Source: Bombyx mori
Taxonomy: Eukaryota > Arthropoda > Insecta > Lepidoptera > Bombycidae
Length of the DNA: 64,000 nucleotides
Reading direction: 5' to 3'
NCBI RefSeq assembly: GCF_030269925.1
Contig: NC_085133.1
Span: forward strand, 640,001 to 704,000
The notes under the pieces are model-generated. The model was not told the origin of the DNA. It worked only from the letters and a program-made list of their open reading frames with translations, and did no database searches. Made by a program: the position numbers and the translations under genes. Every line of letters begins with the position of its first letter. Position 1 is the stretch's first letter. Shown one piece after another: positions 35,085-50,000 of the stretch.

Positions 35085-38000
35085 ATGGCGCCGATTTCGA
35101 TAAAGATCATTATGGACGACGGCGCGGTGACAAGGAAAGTGAAGTTCGACAGCACGCTATCCGTTGCCAAGGCTCATGAGATCGTCAAGGAAAAATTCAA
35201 TTTACCAGCCGATTCTAAAGGTACGGCTTTCTGAGCGACCTCCGTCACAGGGCCACCAGTAATATAGGAGGTTTTTTTTCATTGCTTAGATGGGGGGACG
35301 AGCTCACAGCCCACCTGGTGTTAAGTAGTTACTGGAGCCCATGGACATCTGCAACGTAAATGCGCCACCCACCTTGAGATATAAGTTCTAAGATCTCAGT
35401 ATAGTTACAACGGCTGCCCTACCCTTCAAACCGAAACGCATTAACTGCTTCACGGCAGAAATAGGCTAGGCGGTGGTACCTACCCGCGCGGACTCACAAG
35501 AGGTCCTACCACCAGTAAAGGTGCAGCCAACAAACTAATTTCAACTCATGCTTACACCATAAGGCGGCATAAGGTCGACAGTTCATAAATTAGGTCATCA
35601 TTATCCTGCCCTTCTCCCAGTCACCTGGGGTCGGCGCAACATGTTTTCTCTTTCCATACTCCTTTATGATATACCATTTCTTCGCTCACTCCACTCTTAC
35701 ACATATCGTCTTTCACAAAAAGACTGGCTTTTTCTGTCTGTCTTAACTATCGTTTTAAATGACATTATACCTATTATAGTATTGAATCTTTTAGCGACAA
35801 TTGATCTGTATGAGACGGCTCTGTAATGGTATTAGTACTTACTATACACTTATGAAGTGGCCATTACCGACATCACTAGCTATGTAATATGTAAAGAACA
35901 CGACACAATAGCGAATTAACCTGCATATTGCGCTGCGTGCTCGCTCGGATTTAACAGATTTTTTTATTTTGATTGCTTAGATGGGTGGACGAACTCACGG
36001 CCCACCTGATGTTAAGTAGTTACCGGAGCCAATAGACATCTATGACGTAAATGCGCCACCCACCTTGAGATATAAGTTCTAAGATCTCAGTATAGTTACA
36101 ACGGCTGCCCTACCCTTCAAACCGAAACGCATTAACTGCTTCACGGCAGAAATAGGCTAGGCGGTGGTACCTACCCGCGCGGACTCACAAGAGGTTTTAC
36201 CACCAGTAAAGGTGCAGCCAACAAACTAATTTCAACTCATGCTTACACCATAAGGTCGACAGTTCATAAATTAGGTCATCATTATCCTGCCCTTCTCCCA
36301 GTCACCTGGGGTCGGCGCAACATGTTTTCTCCTTCCATACTCTTCTATCATATACCATTTCTTCGCTCCCTCCCCTCTTACCCATATCGTCTTTCACGCA
36401 ATTCATCCATTTCTTCTTAGGTCTACCTCTTCCTATATATCCTTCCACATTCATAGTTAACACTCTCTTGCCAACCTCATTTTGATTTCGTCTCATCACA
36501 TGTCCATACCATCCCAAGCGCGCACTTCTCAGCCTCTCTGTCACAGGTGCCGCTTTCAGACTTCCTCTAACATATTCATTCCGTATTCTATCTATTCTCG
36601 TTACTCCACACATCCATCGCAACATTCGCATCTCTGCTGCATGCAATCGCCTCATATACTAGGTACGGAGTTATACTTATAGATATCGGCTGCAGGTGTA
36701 TTTGTGAACTCTATACGAAGATAATTATTTTACGAAAAACTTGATTACTACGTAATGTATGTAGGTTGTAGATTGATGATGGTAGGTTGCATCAATAACT
36801 TAAACTAGTGTGCTTAGTGCGAGTTCTCAATAGCGTAAAAGTTAGCTCATATTTGTACGGAATGGAATCGTTTGCCTATGTTTGTCGCCAGGGGCGCTGT
36901 TCCACCTGCATACAAAATTGGGCTAACTTTTAAGCTATCCAGAACGTTAAAAAAATCGCAATAAGCACAAAGATCTAAGGATGAATTAGACCCATTTGCA
37001 TAAATCACTCCAATCCCTTGCGGTACGATGTCATGAGAAAGTTTCTTTTAGATTACGGGCTCTTCCTTCGATCAGCCGACAATGACGTCAGCGGTGTTTG
37101 GTTGGATTACAACCGAAACTTGGACTACTATATGCTGAGAGATGGAGACACGCTGGACTATCTACCTAAGGAGAGGTTACTGAAGGTCAAGATATTAGAT
37201 GGTACGATATTGTATTGTTTTCTATTTTATTTATTTTTTTATTGCTGTATAGGCAGACGAGCATGCGGCCCACCTGATGGTGAGTGGTTACCGTCGCTCA
37301 TGGACGTCAACAATGCCAGGGGCAGAACCAAGCCGCTACCTACCGTTTAGCCGCTGCCTACCGTATTTAGAAGAATCCATAAAGCTTTTTCAAGCTCGTG
37401 TTTTGGTTACTGTCATTTAATAAAATTTTCTTCATGCTCAATCGCTGGTAACCTATGGGGCTATGCCAGCTATGCTCCGACGGGTAGGTGAGGTAGTAAA
37501 TGAGAGAATTTGCTAACACTGGCCCCAGTAAAAGCAGCGCCGCGTTGATTCCTGATCGGCGAGAAACTCAGAGGGCTAATCACATATTCTGTGGTTATTT
37601 GAGCATGGCCATACATATTATGTGTTCAATTGGAATATAATATGGATATACAATAGGTATATACTTATTATGTGGTTAATAGGGAAATCGGTACGGTCTC
37701 TTTGCTTTTCCATGGAGGAAAATTTCGTAGGTAGGTATATGGTTTGTCCGGCAGTGGGATTTACAGTGAAAATATTTTATTCATTAAATGGCTGTATAAT
37801 TTGTAATAATAATAATTACATTTATTTACTCCACAATACAACTACAAATAAATTTTCAATCAATAAGACATAAAAATTCTAATTATAAACAATATTTACA
37901 ATACATTATACTAACACAGTGGAGATAAAAAGGCCGCGGCTCAGCTTTGTGATAGATGAAACTATCGCTGTTATTCTGCCGCTGCCTGTAATCTTAATCT

Positions 38001-41000
38001 ATAAACTTAAATATAATAATAGCTAAATTTAAAATTATGTGGCATACTCTACAGAATCCCTGCCTCCGCACTTTGCTGCTTAAATAGAAATTCCTTATAA
38101 AAGTATTTGAGACTTAACAAAAATACTTATAATTCCTTAGACGTGAAAAAGAAAGCGGATACACCAAATTTGTAAAAGTCTAGAACTTTCTCGAAATTCT
38201 TTGATAATTTTTAAGATCATTGCTCTCGATACTTTGGCCTGTTATTTGTCGAAGATTTTTGTAATATTTGAATCGATCTGAAATGGAATATCTTTAGGTA
38301 CCGTGAAGACGCTGAAGCTGGACCAGTCGAAGCAAATCGGGGAGCTGATGAGGGTTATCTGCGGGAGGATCGGAATAACGAACCACGACGAGTACGGACT
38401 GGTATGTTTGCTTCAATTACGTAATAATAATAATAATAATTTAACGGCCGTCTGGTGTAGTGGTAAGTGACATGGTCACTACACAAGGGGGTCGCGGGTT
38501 CGAATCCCGCCAAGGGAAGATATTTGTATGATAAATATAAATGTCTTCCAGGGTTATGGATGTATGTTAAATATATGTATAATAAAAATCTTACATTTAT
38601 TTCCGTTATCTGGTACCTGTAACACAAGTTCTTTACGAACTTATCACGGGACCAGTTAACGTGGCGTGATTGTTAGTAAAATATTTATTATTATTATTAT
38701 TATTTATTATTATTTATAATAATTTCTTTGTCCTCGATACTGCACGCATTGTGAGGAGATTTCTTTATCCTCGATACTGCACGCATTGTGAGGAGGTTTC
38801 TCACTCTGGAGTCCTAACCACTGGTGGCTTGTGTCGTAGACACCGCCATCAGCGGCAATCTATTTTCATATAGTGTTTTTAAAAAAAAATATTTTTAATA
38901 TTTTTTTAAAAAATATTATGTAATTAATAAGATTTTAAATAAATATAAATAAATAATAATAACAAAATCATTTATTGCCTTTCACATTAAATAAAATAAA
39001 AAGCAAATAAAAGAAGAGAAAAAAAGAGAAAAAGGCAAAAGGAGGTGGTTCAGCTAATGCTGTTCAAGGCCGATAAATCGAACAGATCTGATTTTCAGTC
39101 ACCCCCGTTTCCCTTTGGTTCTTTGCGGGAATGAAGGCTAGGTACGTGTGTACAGACTTAGAACATAGTATACAGGTATAAACTAGTATAAAAAAAATTG
39201 TATGCATTTAATTACGGACACTCAACCGAGTTTTTAAAGGTGGTAGGACCTCTAGAGTCCGCACGGGTAGGTACCACCACCCTATTTCTGCCATGAAACA
39301 GTAATGCGTTTCGATTGGAAGGGTGGGGCAGCCGTTGTATGGGAACTTATAAGTTCTAAGGTCTCAAAGTGTAGTTACAACGGCGTGTAGTGTAGTGTAA
39401 GTGTAGTTACAGCGTAAATGCGCCACCCACCTTGAGATATATCTCACGCAATCCATCCACGCAATGCGCTACCCACCTAGATGTCTATGGGCTCCAGTAA
39501 CCACTTAACACCAGGTGGGCTGTTAGCTCGTCCACCCATCTAAGCAATAAAAAAAAGACATAAATAATTTCGGTGGCGGAGCCCTTATTGTCTTGGCGCC
39601 TGTGTGCACCGCGTACTCCGCACACGGCCCTATGTCAACTACGGCTATTGTATCAGGTTGCAAAATCAAGTTTCGTTCTATGATCGTAACGCAAAATTTA
39701 CGTCACATTGCGAGAATCGCTTGGAACTATTGTCGGACCTCGTACGAGGGAAGGACTTCTCATTGCTTGCACATAACATTGGTCAGTTAAGTTCCAAATC
39801 TAAATCGTATGTGGCAAAAAATCTATAGAGATGCCTGAAAACGGATGATTCCTATTTCGGGGCAGTATATTTAAGCTCCGCTGGCTAAGTGGCAAAATGA
39901 TGATGGCAAAATTAAGATGGAACCATTGAAATCATTTCAAAATAATAATAATGGGAATCTCAAAGCAAAGCGAATTCCCTCAGCAGAGACCGAGGCTCCG
40001 AATTATCCGTGAGAGTTTCCAGAACGGCTTTATTGATAATTGGAACGGTCCCATTCTGTTTGGAATCAAATGGAACTACTGTATAAGAGTCGCCGCATAG
40101 AAAAAACTCTTGTTTGCTATTAAATAATAGATTACAAGTCATATGTCCCTCGATGATAGGTAATAGATACTGAATTTACAGTGTTGGATGGAAGACGAGA
40201 AAGTCGAGAATAAGCCACGGTCTACCGGGACGCTGACTGCGAAGACACTTCAGTCTGGTCGCGACGCGCAGTTTGAGGAACTCAGCAAGAAGCTCCACAC
40301 TGATGATAATGGTAAGTTCATCTTTCATAATGAAATGAAACAATTATAGAAGAGGCAAAACCACTTGATGGTAAGCAGTTACAGTCGCCCACGGACGCCA
40401 GCAATGCCAGGGGGCAGAGCCAAGTCGCTGCCTACCGTTAAGTACTCTCCACAAGCTTAGATTGAAGAAGGACATGTCAGAGTCCTCGGGAAACACCGCT
40501 CATTTCAAAGATGGATGGTTCGTGGCAAAAAAGACCTCTGGAAACGCGCTGTGGATGAACGCAGTGGCTCCAGGTAGTCTGGATGAACTCTACTCAAAAT
40601 TGACTCATATTACTCCGTAACGTTGTGTATTGGATATACCTACGTGTGAATTAGCTCACCTTTTTTTTTCTTACCTTAGCTGATAGCCTTGAGAGGCTAT
40701 TTCAGCGAAACCTTAACTAGTAGGTGACCTCACGGAGCTCAAACCTGATGACGTTGCTAACACGAACCCTAGCAAGGGCCGTGCTTCGCAGAATCTACCA
40801 CCGGATCGGAAACGCGACTCACTGAGAAGATCCGGCGAGAAACTCAGTGGGCTGTATCTGTGGGTTAATTTACTCGCAGAGTCCTTCGTCGCAAGCGACG
40901 GGTTCGACGAGAACGATGACCGGTTAGCTCACCGCCCTCCCGGAGTGGTTACCGAATCCCATTGTCATCTCAATGTGAATAGCCCCCCCCCCCCAAGTAT

Positions 41001-44000
41001 GAGCTATACAATACCTTCTGCACTCCTCCTTACAATACCACCTCAACAATAGCACGGTTACGTGCTGGCTGCGAAGAAGATTCTGATTGGTTTTCAATAC
41101 TATGATATTGAGGATACTCCCATCTAATCTTTTTGTGAGGCGAACCAGTTACACTTTCCATTTTAAAGGACGGGGCAGCTATGGCATTATACAATCGAGT
41201 CGAAGGTCGCGGTTATTGCTGGTCCTTACGTGGATATGTTTGTGAACCCTGGTGTTTACTTGTGCTCACTAGAGCCGAGAAATAGGTTTTTAATTAATGC
41301 TTCAATTCCTCAAAGTCAAATGGCTCGACCACCACAAGACGCTTCGGGAGCTGTCCTTGGACGAGACCACGCCGTTCCTGCTGAAGAGGAAACTCTTCTA
41401 CTCTGACAAGAACGTGGACGAAAGAGACCCGATGCAGCTCAATCTTCTCTACTTGCAAACCAGAGATGCAATACTCAACTTGACTCATCCGGTCACCGAA
41501 AAAGAAGGTGAGTTTTAATTTAAGACAACTATATTAAACTAGTTTTTGCCCGCGACTTCGTTCGCGTGGAATAGTTACTTTGGCGTGTAGTTACATATAG
41601 CGTTAAGCTCTGAAAAGGGAAAAATACCCCGATTTTGAAACATTATTTATTGGTGCTCCGCTTGGTCCTATTGGTCCTATTGGTCTTAGCATGATGTTAT
41701 AACCTATAGCTTTCCTCAATAAATGAGCTATTTGGCACTGAAAGAATTTTTCAAATCGGACCAGTAGGTACTTCCTGAGATTAGCGCGTTCAAACAAACA
41801 AACTTTATAATATTAGTATAGATGATGATCTTGTAGCGGTAGCTGTCGTAAGATATTTAACAATAAGCGCGATTCATCCGCTAATGACATTTTCAAGATA
41901 TGTTTACATACCTAAATACATGTTTCGAATGATAAAACCGAGAAATTTGATCCGTTCGGTGGAAGTATTGTAATTCTTTAAATCAGTTTTCCCCAAAATA
42001 TTATACTGTTACGTCGGTAAGAGTAACGCCATCTATCGCCGAATAGCCGAAACAATATCGAAGGACCTAGTAGCATCTAGAACGCTCGAGAAGTATAACG
42101 TCATCTATTGTCAGATAGCGGAAACACGCATCGAAGGTACTCAACTTGTGAGGAATGTTCTTGACGATTCTTTCGATTCGATGTCGTATTGACCATAATA
42201 GCGCGGAGATGGCAGTTAGTTATCGGAACTACTCGAAGCGAAACCGCGAACGGATCACCTGAAGCGAAGCGGAAGAAGCGAATCGAGAATTTTAAAGTGT
42301 TTGTGAAGTGTTCTAAGTGCTAATACAGTTTTAATTTCTAAATCGGTATAATTTTTTTATTTATTACGAATCCCAGCGCGTAACAATAACATTGTAGTCA
42401 TTGTACATTCAGCCATACTGAACAAACAAACCGTTGTGTGTCTGTATGTTTGGTCCCGCGAATTTTCGCCCTGACTGTAAACATGGCTGTAATTCTATTT
42501 CTAATTTACGTTAATAAATGGCTCGATCGAGATGACGTTTTGATTTTATCTTCCATTTAAATCGGTCGACAATTATTATAAAGTTCATCCTTTCTTTCCA
42601 TTCCTACCTAAGCTAAAAAAAAAATGTTCGTGTTTACTATAGAAGAAATCGTTTGTAAGTCTGTCTGTATGTCGTCTTATCGTACTGTGTTCCAGTACCT
42701 AATAGATGTTAATATTCAAGTGCATTAACTACCACATAAAAAAAATTTACGAAAGAATGTCGCGTCGAAGAAATTATTGCACGGAATCTTATTAATATTG
42801 CTTTTTATTTCTTTAAGAAAAAATGCCTATAGGTTTTAATTTGATCATCATGTAATTAAAATTCACTTGCGTGTCGAAAAAAACGAAAAAAAAAAACGCT
42901 CCTATTCCTAAATTAGTAATGTACCCAATTCTTATACAGTTATTTATGAAAAATAAAAACAAAACGCGTCGATCTGGTCGCGATAGTTATCGTATGGTAT
43001 AAAACATTTGGTTTGTTTCATAAACACCTTTATTAAACAATGAAGTAGTATTTTAATGTCTTTAGTGCCGATACGGATTTTATTTATGTTCTTGTGGCGT
43101 CCGAGAACTTATCTGTCCATTACGCAAACTAATTATCAAGGCATACGATAGGAATACGTCGCACTGAAAGTTTAAACTCAATATCAAACCGATACGATAA
43201 ACGAATTACAAAATCGTCACGTAAACTCTTCGAGTCGAATCGTGCATCGAGTGGAACTTGCCGCCATATTGAATTCGAATAAATTAGTTTAGGATTACAT
43301 GCTGCACGGATTTATTAAGTAAAAGAATATTATACAAATTAGGTTACGGTATCTTAGGGAACGTACCCATACTACGTGACCTATTTTTTTAGTTTTTTCG
43401 ACCTCTCCCTCCCCTCGGTGATCACTCATAGTATATGCCAAGACCCCCCTCTCCCCCTTTAGTTTTCACGTATTAATTCATAATTATGATTTTTAATCAC
43501 TTCACAGGCAAAAATAAAAAAAAAAATTTTTTTATTCATACTCGTCTTTATTGCATAAGACTGCATGCACACTTAAATTACTAGTGAATTATGTAGTGTG
43601 AGTTTACAAAGCGCTAAACACTGCGCGCTATATTCGAATATAGGTTGAAAAAATACGAGATTTCTCTCACTAAAATCGACTACGTGACAAAAACCTGAGC
43701 CACCCCCCCGCTCCTGTGACTGACCGTAGTATTTTAAAGACTACATTCCCCCTAAACGGGTCACGTAGTGTGGGTACGTTCCCTTATGTGATTAAAGTTT
43801 TAATTTCTCTCGCTAAAACTATGAAGTTCAAAAGAAAATTCTACCGACTAGGACAGAACTATGACTGTGCTCGTAAAATAATTTATTTCAAGTGAAACAC
43901 TGAAAAGCCCACAAACATTTTTTTTGCAAATATGTTATCTATGTATTGTTACATTGTTGTGTGAAAGGACAATTAGAATAAATCAAGATACGTCAATATT

Positions 44001-47000
44001 GTGAGACATAAAACTCATTTAGTATGTGACACCAACGGACATTTTTATTGACAGAGGTCGGAAGTTCGAAGTTTATGTAGTTTTTGAAGTGAAACTTCTT
44101 TACGCGCTTTGAGAGTAAAATTTAAATCGCGACCGATTCGTTACGGCTATAGAGAAAATAAATTATGACGAGCGAGAGTGAGAAAATAGACAGAACGTTT
44201 TGCGAACCACTCGACCTTGGAGCGAAGGAGAAAGCGAGCTAGGTCGTTTCTTTCGTTTCATTCTGCTTACGGGCGTCGGCCACTAGATGGCTTGTTATTA
44301 GTTTCCCATTGCTCATGTAGATAGCTGTAACATAATAACTATCATATTTTATTTATAATCAAGGTTTAAAAAAATGAATTTTTCTGTATATAATTTAAAA
44401 TATATATGACGTCTGCATCTGGCGCCATGTTTGGTTTACAAAATTAAATATTAACGTCAGCGTCTGGCACCACGTTGTTGTTGATGACGTCAGTGTTCGA
44501 TCGTAAGACTGACGTCGAGTTGCTATTACAAATGATGATATAAATTTTCCATCATAAAATGCAGAAGCTTAACGTACGTATGTAAAAAACGATTGGCAGC
44601 CGTATAACGTATGCATTATCAATTAGTTCTCAATATAAGCCCATTATCAACAACACGCCAATAAACAAAATAAAATAAACGCGATGTCAAAATGGAGCAT
44701 GTAAAACAAGCTTAAACCCCAGAGAGCGAGACGACAAATCGTACAACGACGCGAGTCGTAGTCACGACTGCTCACCGACACGACCTCATTCGTGTCGTAG
44801 GTACCGCCATAGATTCACGTTTACATGGCTAACAAAATGTTCCGCGACAAGACTGACGTGACATTAATAAGCTTAGTGAAGCAAAACCCTGTTTTATACG
44901 ACTACAACAATCCCAAATACATGGATTTTAACGCCCGTGAAGTAACATGGCAGAAGATCGGCGACGAACTAAAGAGACCGGGTGAGTCGTTGGCTTTAAT
45001 TGGATTTTGTTTTGTCGCTACCATTTGACATTTTACTGGTGATTTCTCGATTGATTTAATAAAAAAAAATTGTGATTTTTTTTGTTTTAAGGTAAATAAA
45101 ATATATCAGAAATACTAGTTTAAAACTTATTTGAATAAAGCGCTATTGTAAATGCAGTAGTTGTTAAATTTTGCAGCTTAATTGAATTAACAAAATAAAT
45201 GATACACACAGCACAATACAATACTACATTTGTTGTGCTAAGACAGTCAAATAATGTTCGTAACTAGATAGTGACTTGTCTGACTGTATCCTTGGAGTTG
45301 CTTTTCTTCATTAGCAATGGTGACCTCTTACCATCAGTAGGCACACACGGCCCGTAGCTAATTTGTCCATAATACCAATAGACATAGTGACATAGCTAAA
45401 GGGGGTCGCACTTTAACCGCTGCCACACGCTACTGATCTCTATTGTCATTTAATTATTATTGTTTAACATTTTAGCTGTCGACTGCAAAATTAGATGGAT
45501 AAACATAAGAGACGTCCATAGGAGACTTTGGAAAAAGAGACTTTCAGATCCTAATAGATCGTCCAAACCCTACAAATATGAGTCACAAATGGCATTTATG
45601 AAGGCATTTTATAAAGACGTTGCCATCCCCCTGGACAGTGGTGACTGCGATTACGAAGAGAAAGACTATGATGAATGGGACAACGAATCAGGGCAGGAGC
45701 AACAAGAGAACAATAGTGATTCCTCCGATGAACCAATCAAGAAAGTTGCGCGGCGGCGTAAATCAAAAAGAAAGCAGGAAAAGTCATCTGACGAGGAGAA
45801 ACCTACGACCTCCAACTTCGGCGATACTGGCGCCACTCCAGAACTCGACCCCGCTGACCCGGTTGACGCATTCCTCATCAGCATAGCATCAACATTAAAG
45901 ACTTTCTCACCCTATCATTTGAATTTAGCAAAGAGCAAAATTTTTGCCGTAGTCCAGGAACACGACTTGGAGCAGATCATGCAGAAACAACCAAAAGATG
46001 TTAAGGTTTCATCTCACGATAATATGTTTTTGAATGAATAGAGTATTTTTGATTAAAAAATATTTTTAAAGATCCCTCCTCTTAGCGTCTTTTCCCCAAT
46101 GCTGGGGTCATGACATGATAATATCAAGGCATCAGTTTTTCTATATGGTGTTCCTTCTTTGGTATCATTTAGCAGAATTTAGTGTCTCGACGCATCGGGT
46201 TTAGGTTTGATGCCGCCTTAGGCCCTGTTTATCGTGCTGCCCTTAATGCCAGAATAAATTTTATTTTTTATAAAAAATAACCTGAACTCATTTTCGAATG
46301 AGACTGTTTACTATTTTACGTCTCTGAAATTATGGAATTTCAAAAATATTGCCACCCCTTAGAGCATGCCGCTCTAAGCTCGGGCCTAGCCCTGTCTCCA
46401 CGACGTTGATATTGACAGTAGAGAGGATCTGGTCTATCCAGCGCATTGGAATATTTCCTCTTGCCCTCTGTTTTTGAGTAATGATTTAAATGTTAAGTTT
46501 CTCCAGTGCAGTGACCAGTGTGACATCTACCATGGTGGGCAGTATTTTTATCTTTTGGCTGTCGGTAGGAGCCTTAAAACTGCTTAATATCAAGTAGTCT
46601 GTGACCACGTCTCCTCATCTACCCAAATATGTAAAGTTGACCATCACAAACTTATTTTTAAGTTATTTGTGATTTATTTTAGTTCTAAAGTATTCTTGTT
46701 GAAAATAGCATTGATTATAATAAAAACTAAAAAAGAGTACTTAATTTATTAATTTTTTTCCAACCTAATTGGTAGCCTATTCCAATTATGCGCGGATTGG
46801 TAAGTTAGTTCACGGGACTCAACTGAGAGGGTTTGTTAACAGTAGTGTTGTTATCATGAGCAAAAAGCTCTTAATGTTTTATTGGAAAACAGGCAATTAA
46901 CCGCATTTAAGCACAAAAGCTACTGCCTCCCATGTATAATAATAATAATATCTCTATTAGGATCGCCATGCTTCTTTTTTATTATCCATTAGCTGACCCG

Positions 47001-50000
47001 GCAGAAGTGCCTCAATCTATAAATAAAAGATCTAAACTTTTGTATAAAACAAACAAAAGGAATCCGTCCGACGGGAGACACATCAAAGGAAAAAGAAAAT
47101 TGTTATTTTTATTTAATTCGGATCGGACACTTGGGGGAAGAGTGCAGGGGAGTAATTTAATGGGTAGGGTCCTGAAAACATCCTTAGGCCCGCATTTTTG
47201 TAGTCGCGGACCAGTCGCACACAGCCCGCGCGCCTTCTAGGCGCCGGAACCTCGAAGGACGTTCGGACCCAGCTCAAAAAAAAGTCATTAAAAAGCAATC
47301 GAAAACTCATAGTTGGTTTCACGAAGAATATTATCGGCATCGTGTCGTATACGTCACGCCCCGGCGACGTTGCCGTATTAGACATGGCTTGCATCTATCC
47401 TTGTCGAACATTTGATAAATAAACAGCAGTTTGCTGAGTGTTCTAACCTATTTCTCATAACAATCCATTAATGATAAATGAAATTTGTTTTGTCATGTAT
47501 ATTATAATTAAACTAATGAAACTTGTTTTTTTGTGAATGAAACCTTTTGCGTCATTAGAGCGACGTTGCCGCTTTGAACGTACCAGTCCCGTCTCCGCTT
47601 GTAGCATCTATCAACACTAGGGATGGGTGCAATAGATTCTATTCACTGAAGTAAATCATTTCAATCTCTATGATCTAATGATCTGCTTAGAATTTACTTA
47701 CGTTGTGTTACTTTTAAAGAGTTTTTAATCATGCTATTAAATTCATTTAGTAGTAACAAAATAGTACTTAAAAATATGCACTGCAGAAAAATCCACTGTT
47801 AAACAAGATTCATAGATATAAAAAAAAGGTATAAATAGATTTTATTAAATTATATGTATATCATATCTATACATGGATACGTCAATTATGTTAGTAATGT
47901 TTTATTTTTCAAATACTTTCTGTTTGAATATCACGCTGATATTATTAAAAGACTTGAGCCCTTATACCGCTGATACATTGTTTCTATTTAACTTAACGAG
48001 CCGGCCCATTAAATTTTTTTTCCCCACCTAAGCTGATGGTCTTGAGAGACCACATCAGCGTAACCGAGCGAGTAGGTCAGCTCACACGGCTCAAACCTGA
48101 CGTTGTTGCTAACACGAACCCTAGCAAGAGCTGTCCTTCGCAGAATCTATCACCGGATCGGAAACGTGACCCACTGGGAAGATCCGGCGAGAAACTCAGT
48201 GGGCGGTGTCTGTTGGTTAATTTACTCGCGGAGCCCTTCGTCGCAAGCGACGGGTTCGACGAGAACGATAACCGGTGCTTGGGGTACCCTTCAAGAACCA
48301 ATCCCTTTACATTTCACTGACAAACATTCGCTAGATCCACCCGTGTCACATCTCTACGAGTAAGTGTCTTGAATACGATACGAACCGGCACGTAATCGTG
48401 CCGCGGCCGACACGATGCCGTTACCAAGATTCAAGAAGTCTACAGACCTCAAACTGATGCAGATGGTCAAAGAAAATCCAATGTTGTACGACTCGGGACA
48501 TTCCGATTACATCAATTGTGACGCAAGAGAAGTTATATGGCAACAAATTGGTGACACACTCAACAAACCAGGTGAGTAGGTATTTCAACTAATACAGTAC
48601 GTATTTATGTTCCAAATGTCGAAGCAAAAACCTGTCCAACGCATTATTTTATTACAGTGCCATCTATTGGTATTCAGTAAAACTAATACAGTGCTTAGTT
48701 GGCTATTTTGTTACCTATGGAAATTAAGTAAAATAGCGCCATCTATACTTCGCCTAAGTTAAGCGTCTGAGGTATTTTGTGCTTTTCAAATTGATCACGG
48801 ACTGATTAAAATGACGCGGAACGACAGTAACGTGATATCAACGATGCATAGATAACATTAAATCCTTTGAGACAAGTCTACCTATCTAAGCAATAAAAAA
48901 AAAATTGTAAATAAAGGTCTTTTTTTTCCAGCCTCGATCTGTAAAACAAGATGGGCTAATATCCGAGATATGATGCGCCGCAGCGTCCGCCTGAGACATA
49001 AAACAGGCAAAAGGTACAAATACAAATATGAGGAACAAGTCTCCTTCATGATACCGTTCTTCAAAGAAACCTCCTCATCAAAAGAATACTCTTATTACTC
49101 GGATGAAGAATGCGAAATGGAAATGCCCTCAAACATGACTGGTGTTTACGTTACAAACGAAAATTTAGAATTTGAAGAGACGAAACCTACAAATATGGCG
49201 GGAAGCTCCCGTCAAAATGACAGCTCGCTTAAAATGTTAAATGAAAATTTTCACGAGCTCTGCCCAACGGATCCGATAGATGTTTTTCTGTTGACGATCG
49301 GTTCCACTCTCAGGAAATTCAGTCCTTACTTTTTGAATCAGGCTAAATCGAAGATATTTCAAGTGGTCCAGGATTATGAGCTGCAGCAGATAGTCAATAA
49401 AGACGGACAGCCCCCGGACTCGAGCGACAGGAGTTGAGAATGTGACGGAAGGAAGTAACTCGGATCATGGGTTTGAGACTGTAGGAATTATCTTGGAGGT
49501 CATTCCTATGTACGTGAAGAGTTCACAGGTTCTCAAAGTCTGCAGACTTCTGGTATTAATGGGTACACTGTTGTATTGAGGTTAAGGTTATTTAAGCGGA
49601 AGGCAGCGGCTTGGCTCTGCCCCTGGCATTGCTGACGTCCATGAGCCTGCTTGGGCAACAAAAAAAAAATATCAGCCTGTACGTTGTGATAAAAGTGATT
49701 CGTTGCTGGTTTTGTAAATTTAATAGTTCCTTAAGTTTTTATAGATGATAAAAACTAAAATAAACATTGTCGTTTTTATTTTAACCACCACTACTATCTT
49801 CTTCTATATCGTTCTGTCACTGCTGAGGATCGCGACCACATGAGACGTTCTTCCACTGTGTTCGATCATGGGTGGTATGGACGGCATGGTACAGACTACC
49901 ACCAAGTGCTTCTCTTATTGACCACTACTATAAGCGACATAAAAAAGCCAACTGTCTCTTTTATATGTGACTAGCTGTATTTTGTTAAAATGTATGAAGT

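Noticed and set aside
38445..38520. Functional tRNA gene
   Set aside because: The tRNA-like block continues into a repeat present three times in the window, so it is a SINE head; the same holds for the Bm1 heads at 10690, 60430 and 62040.
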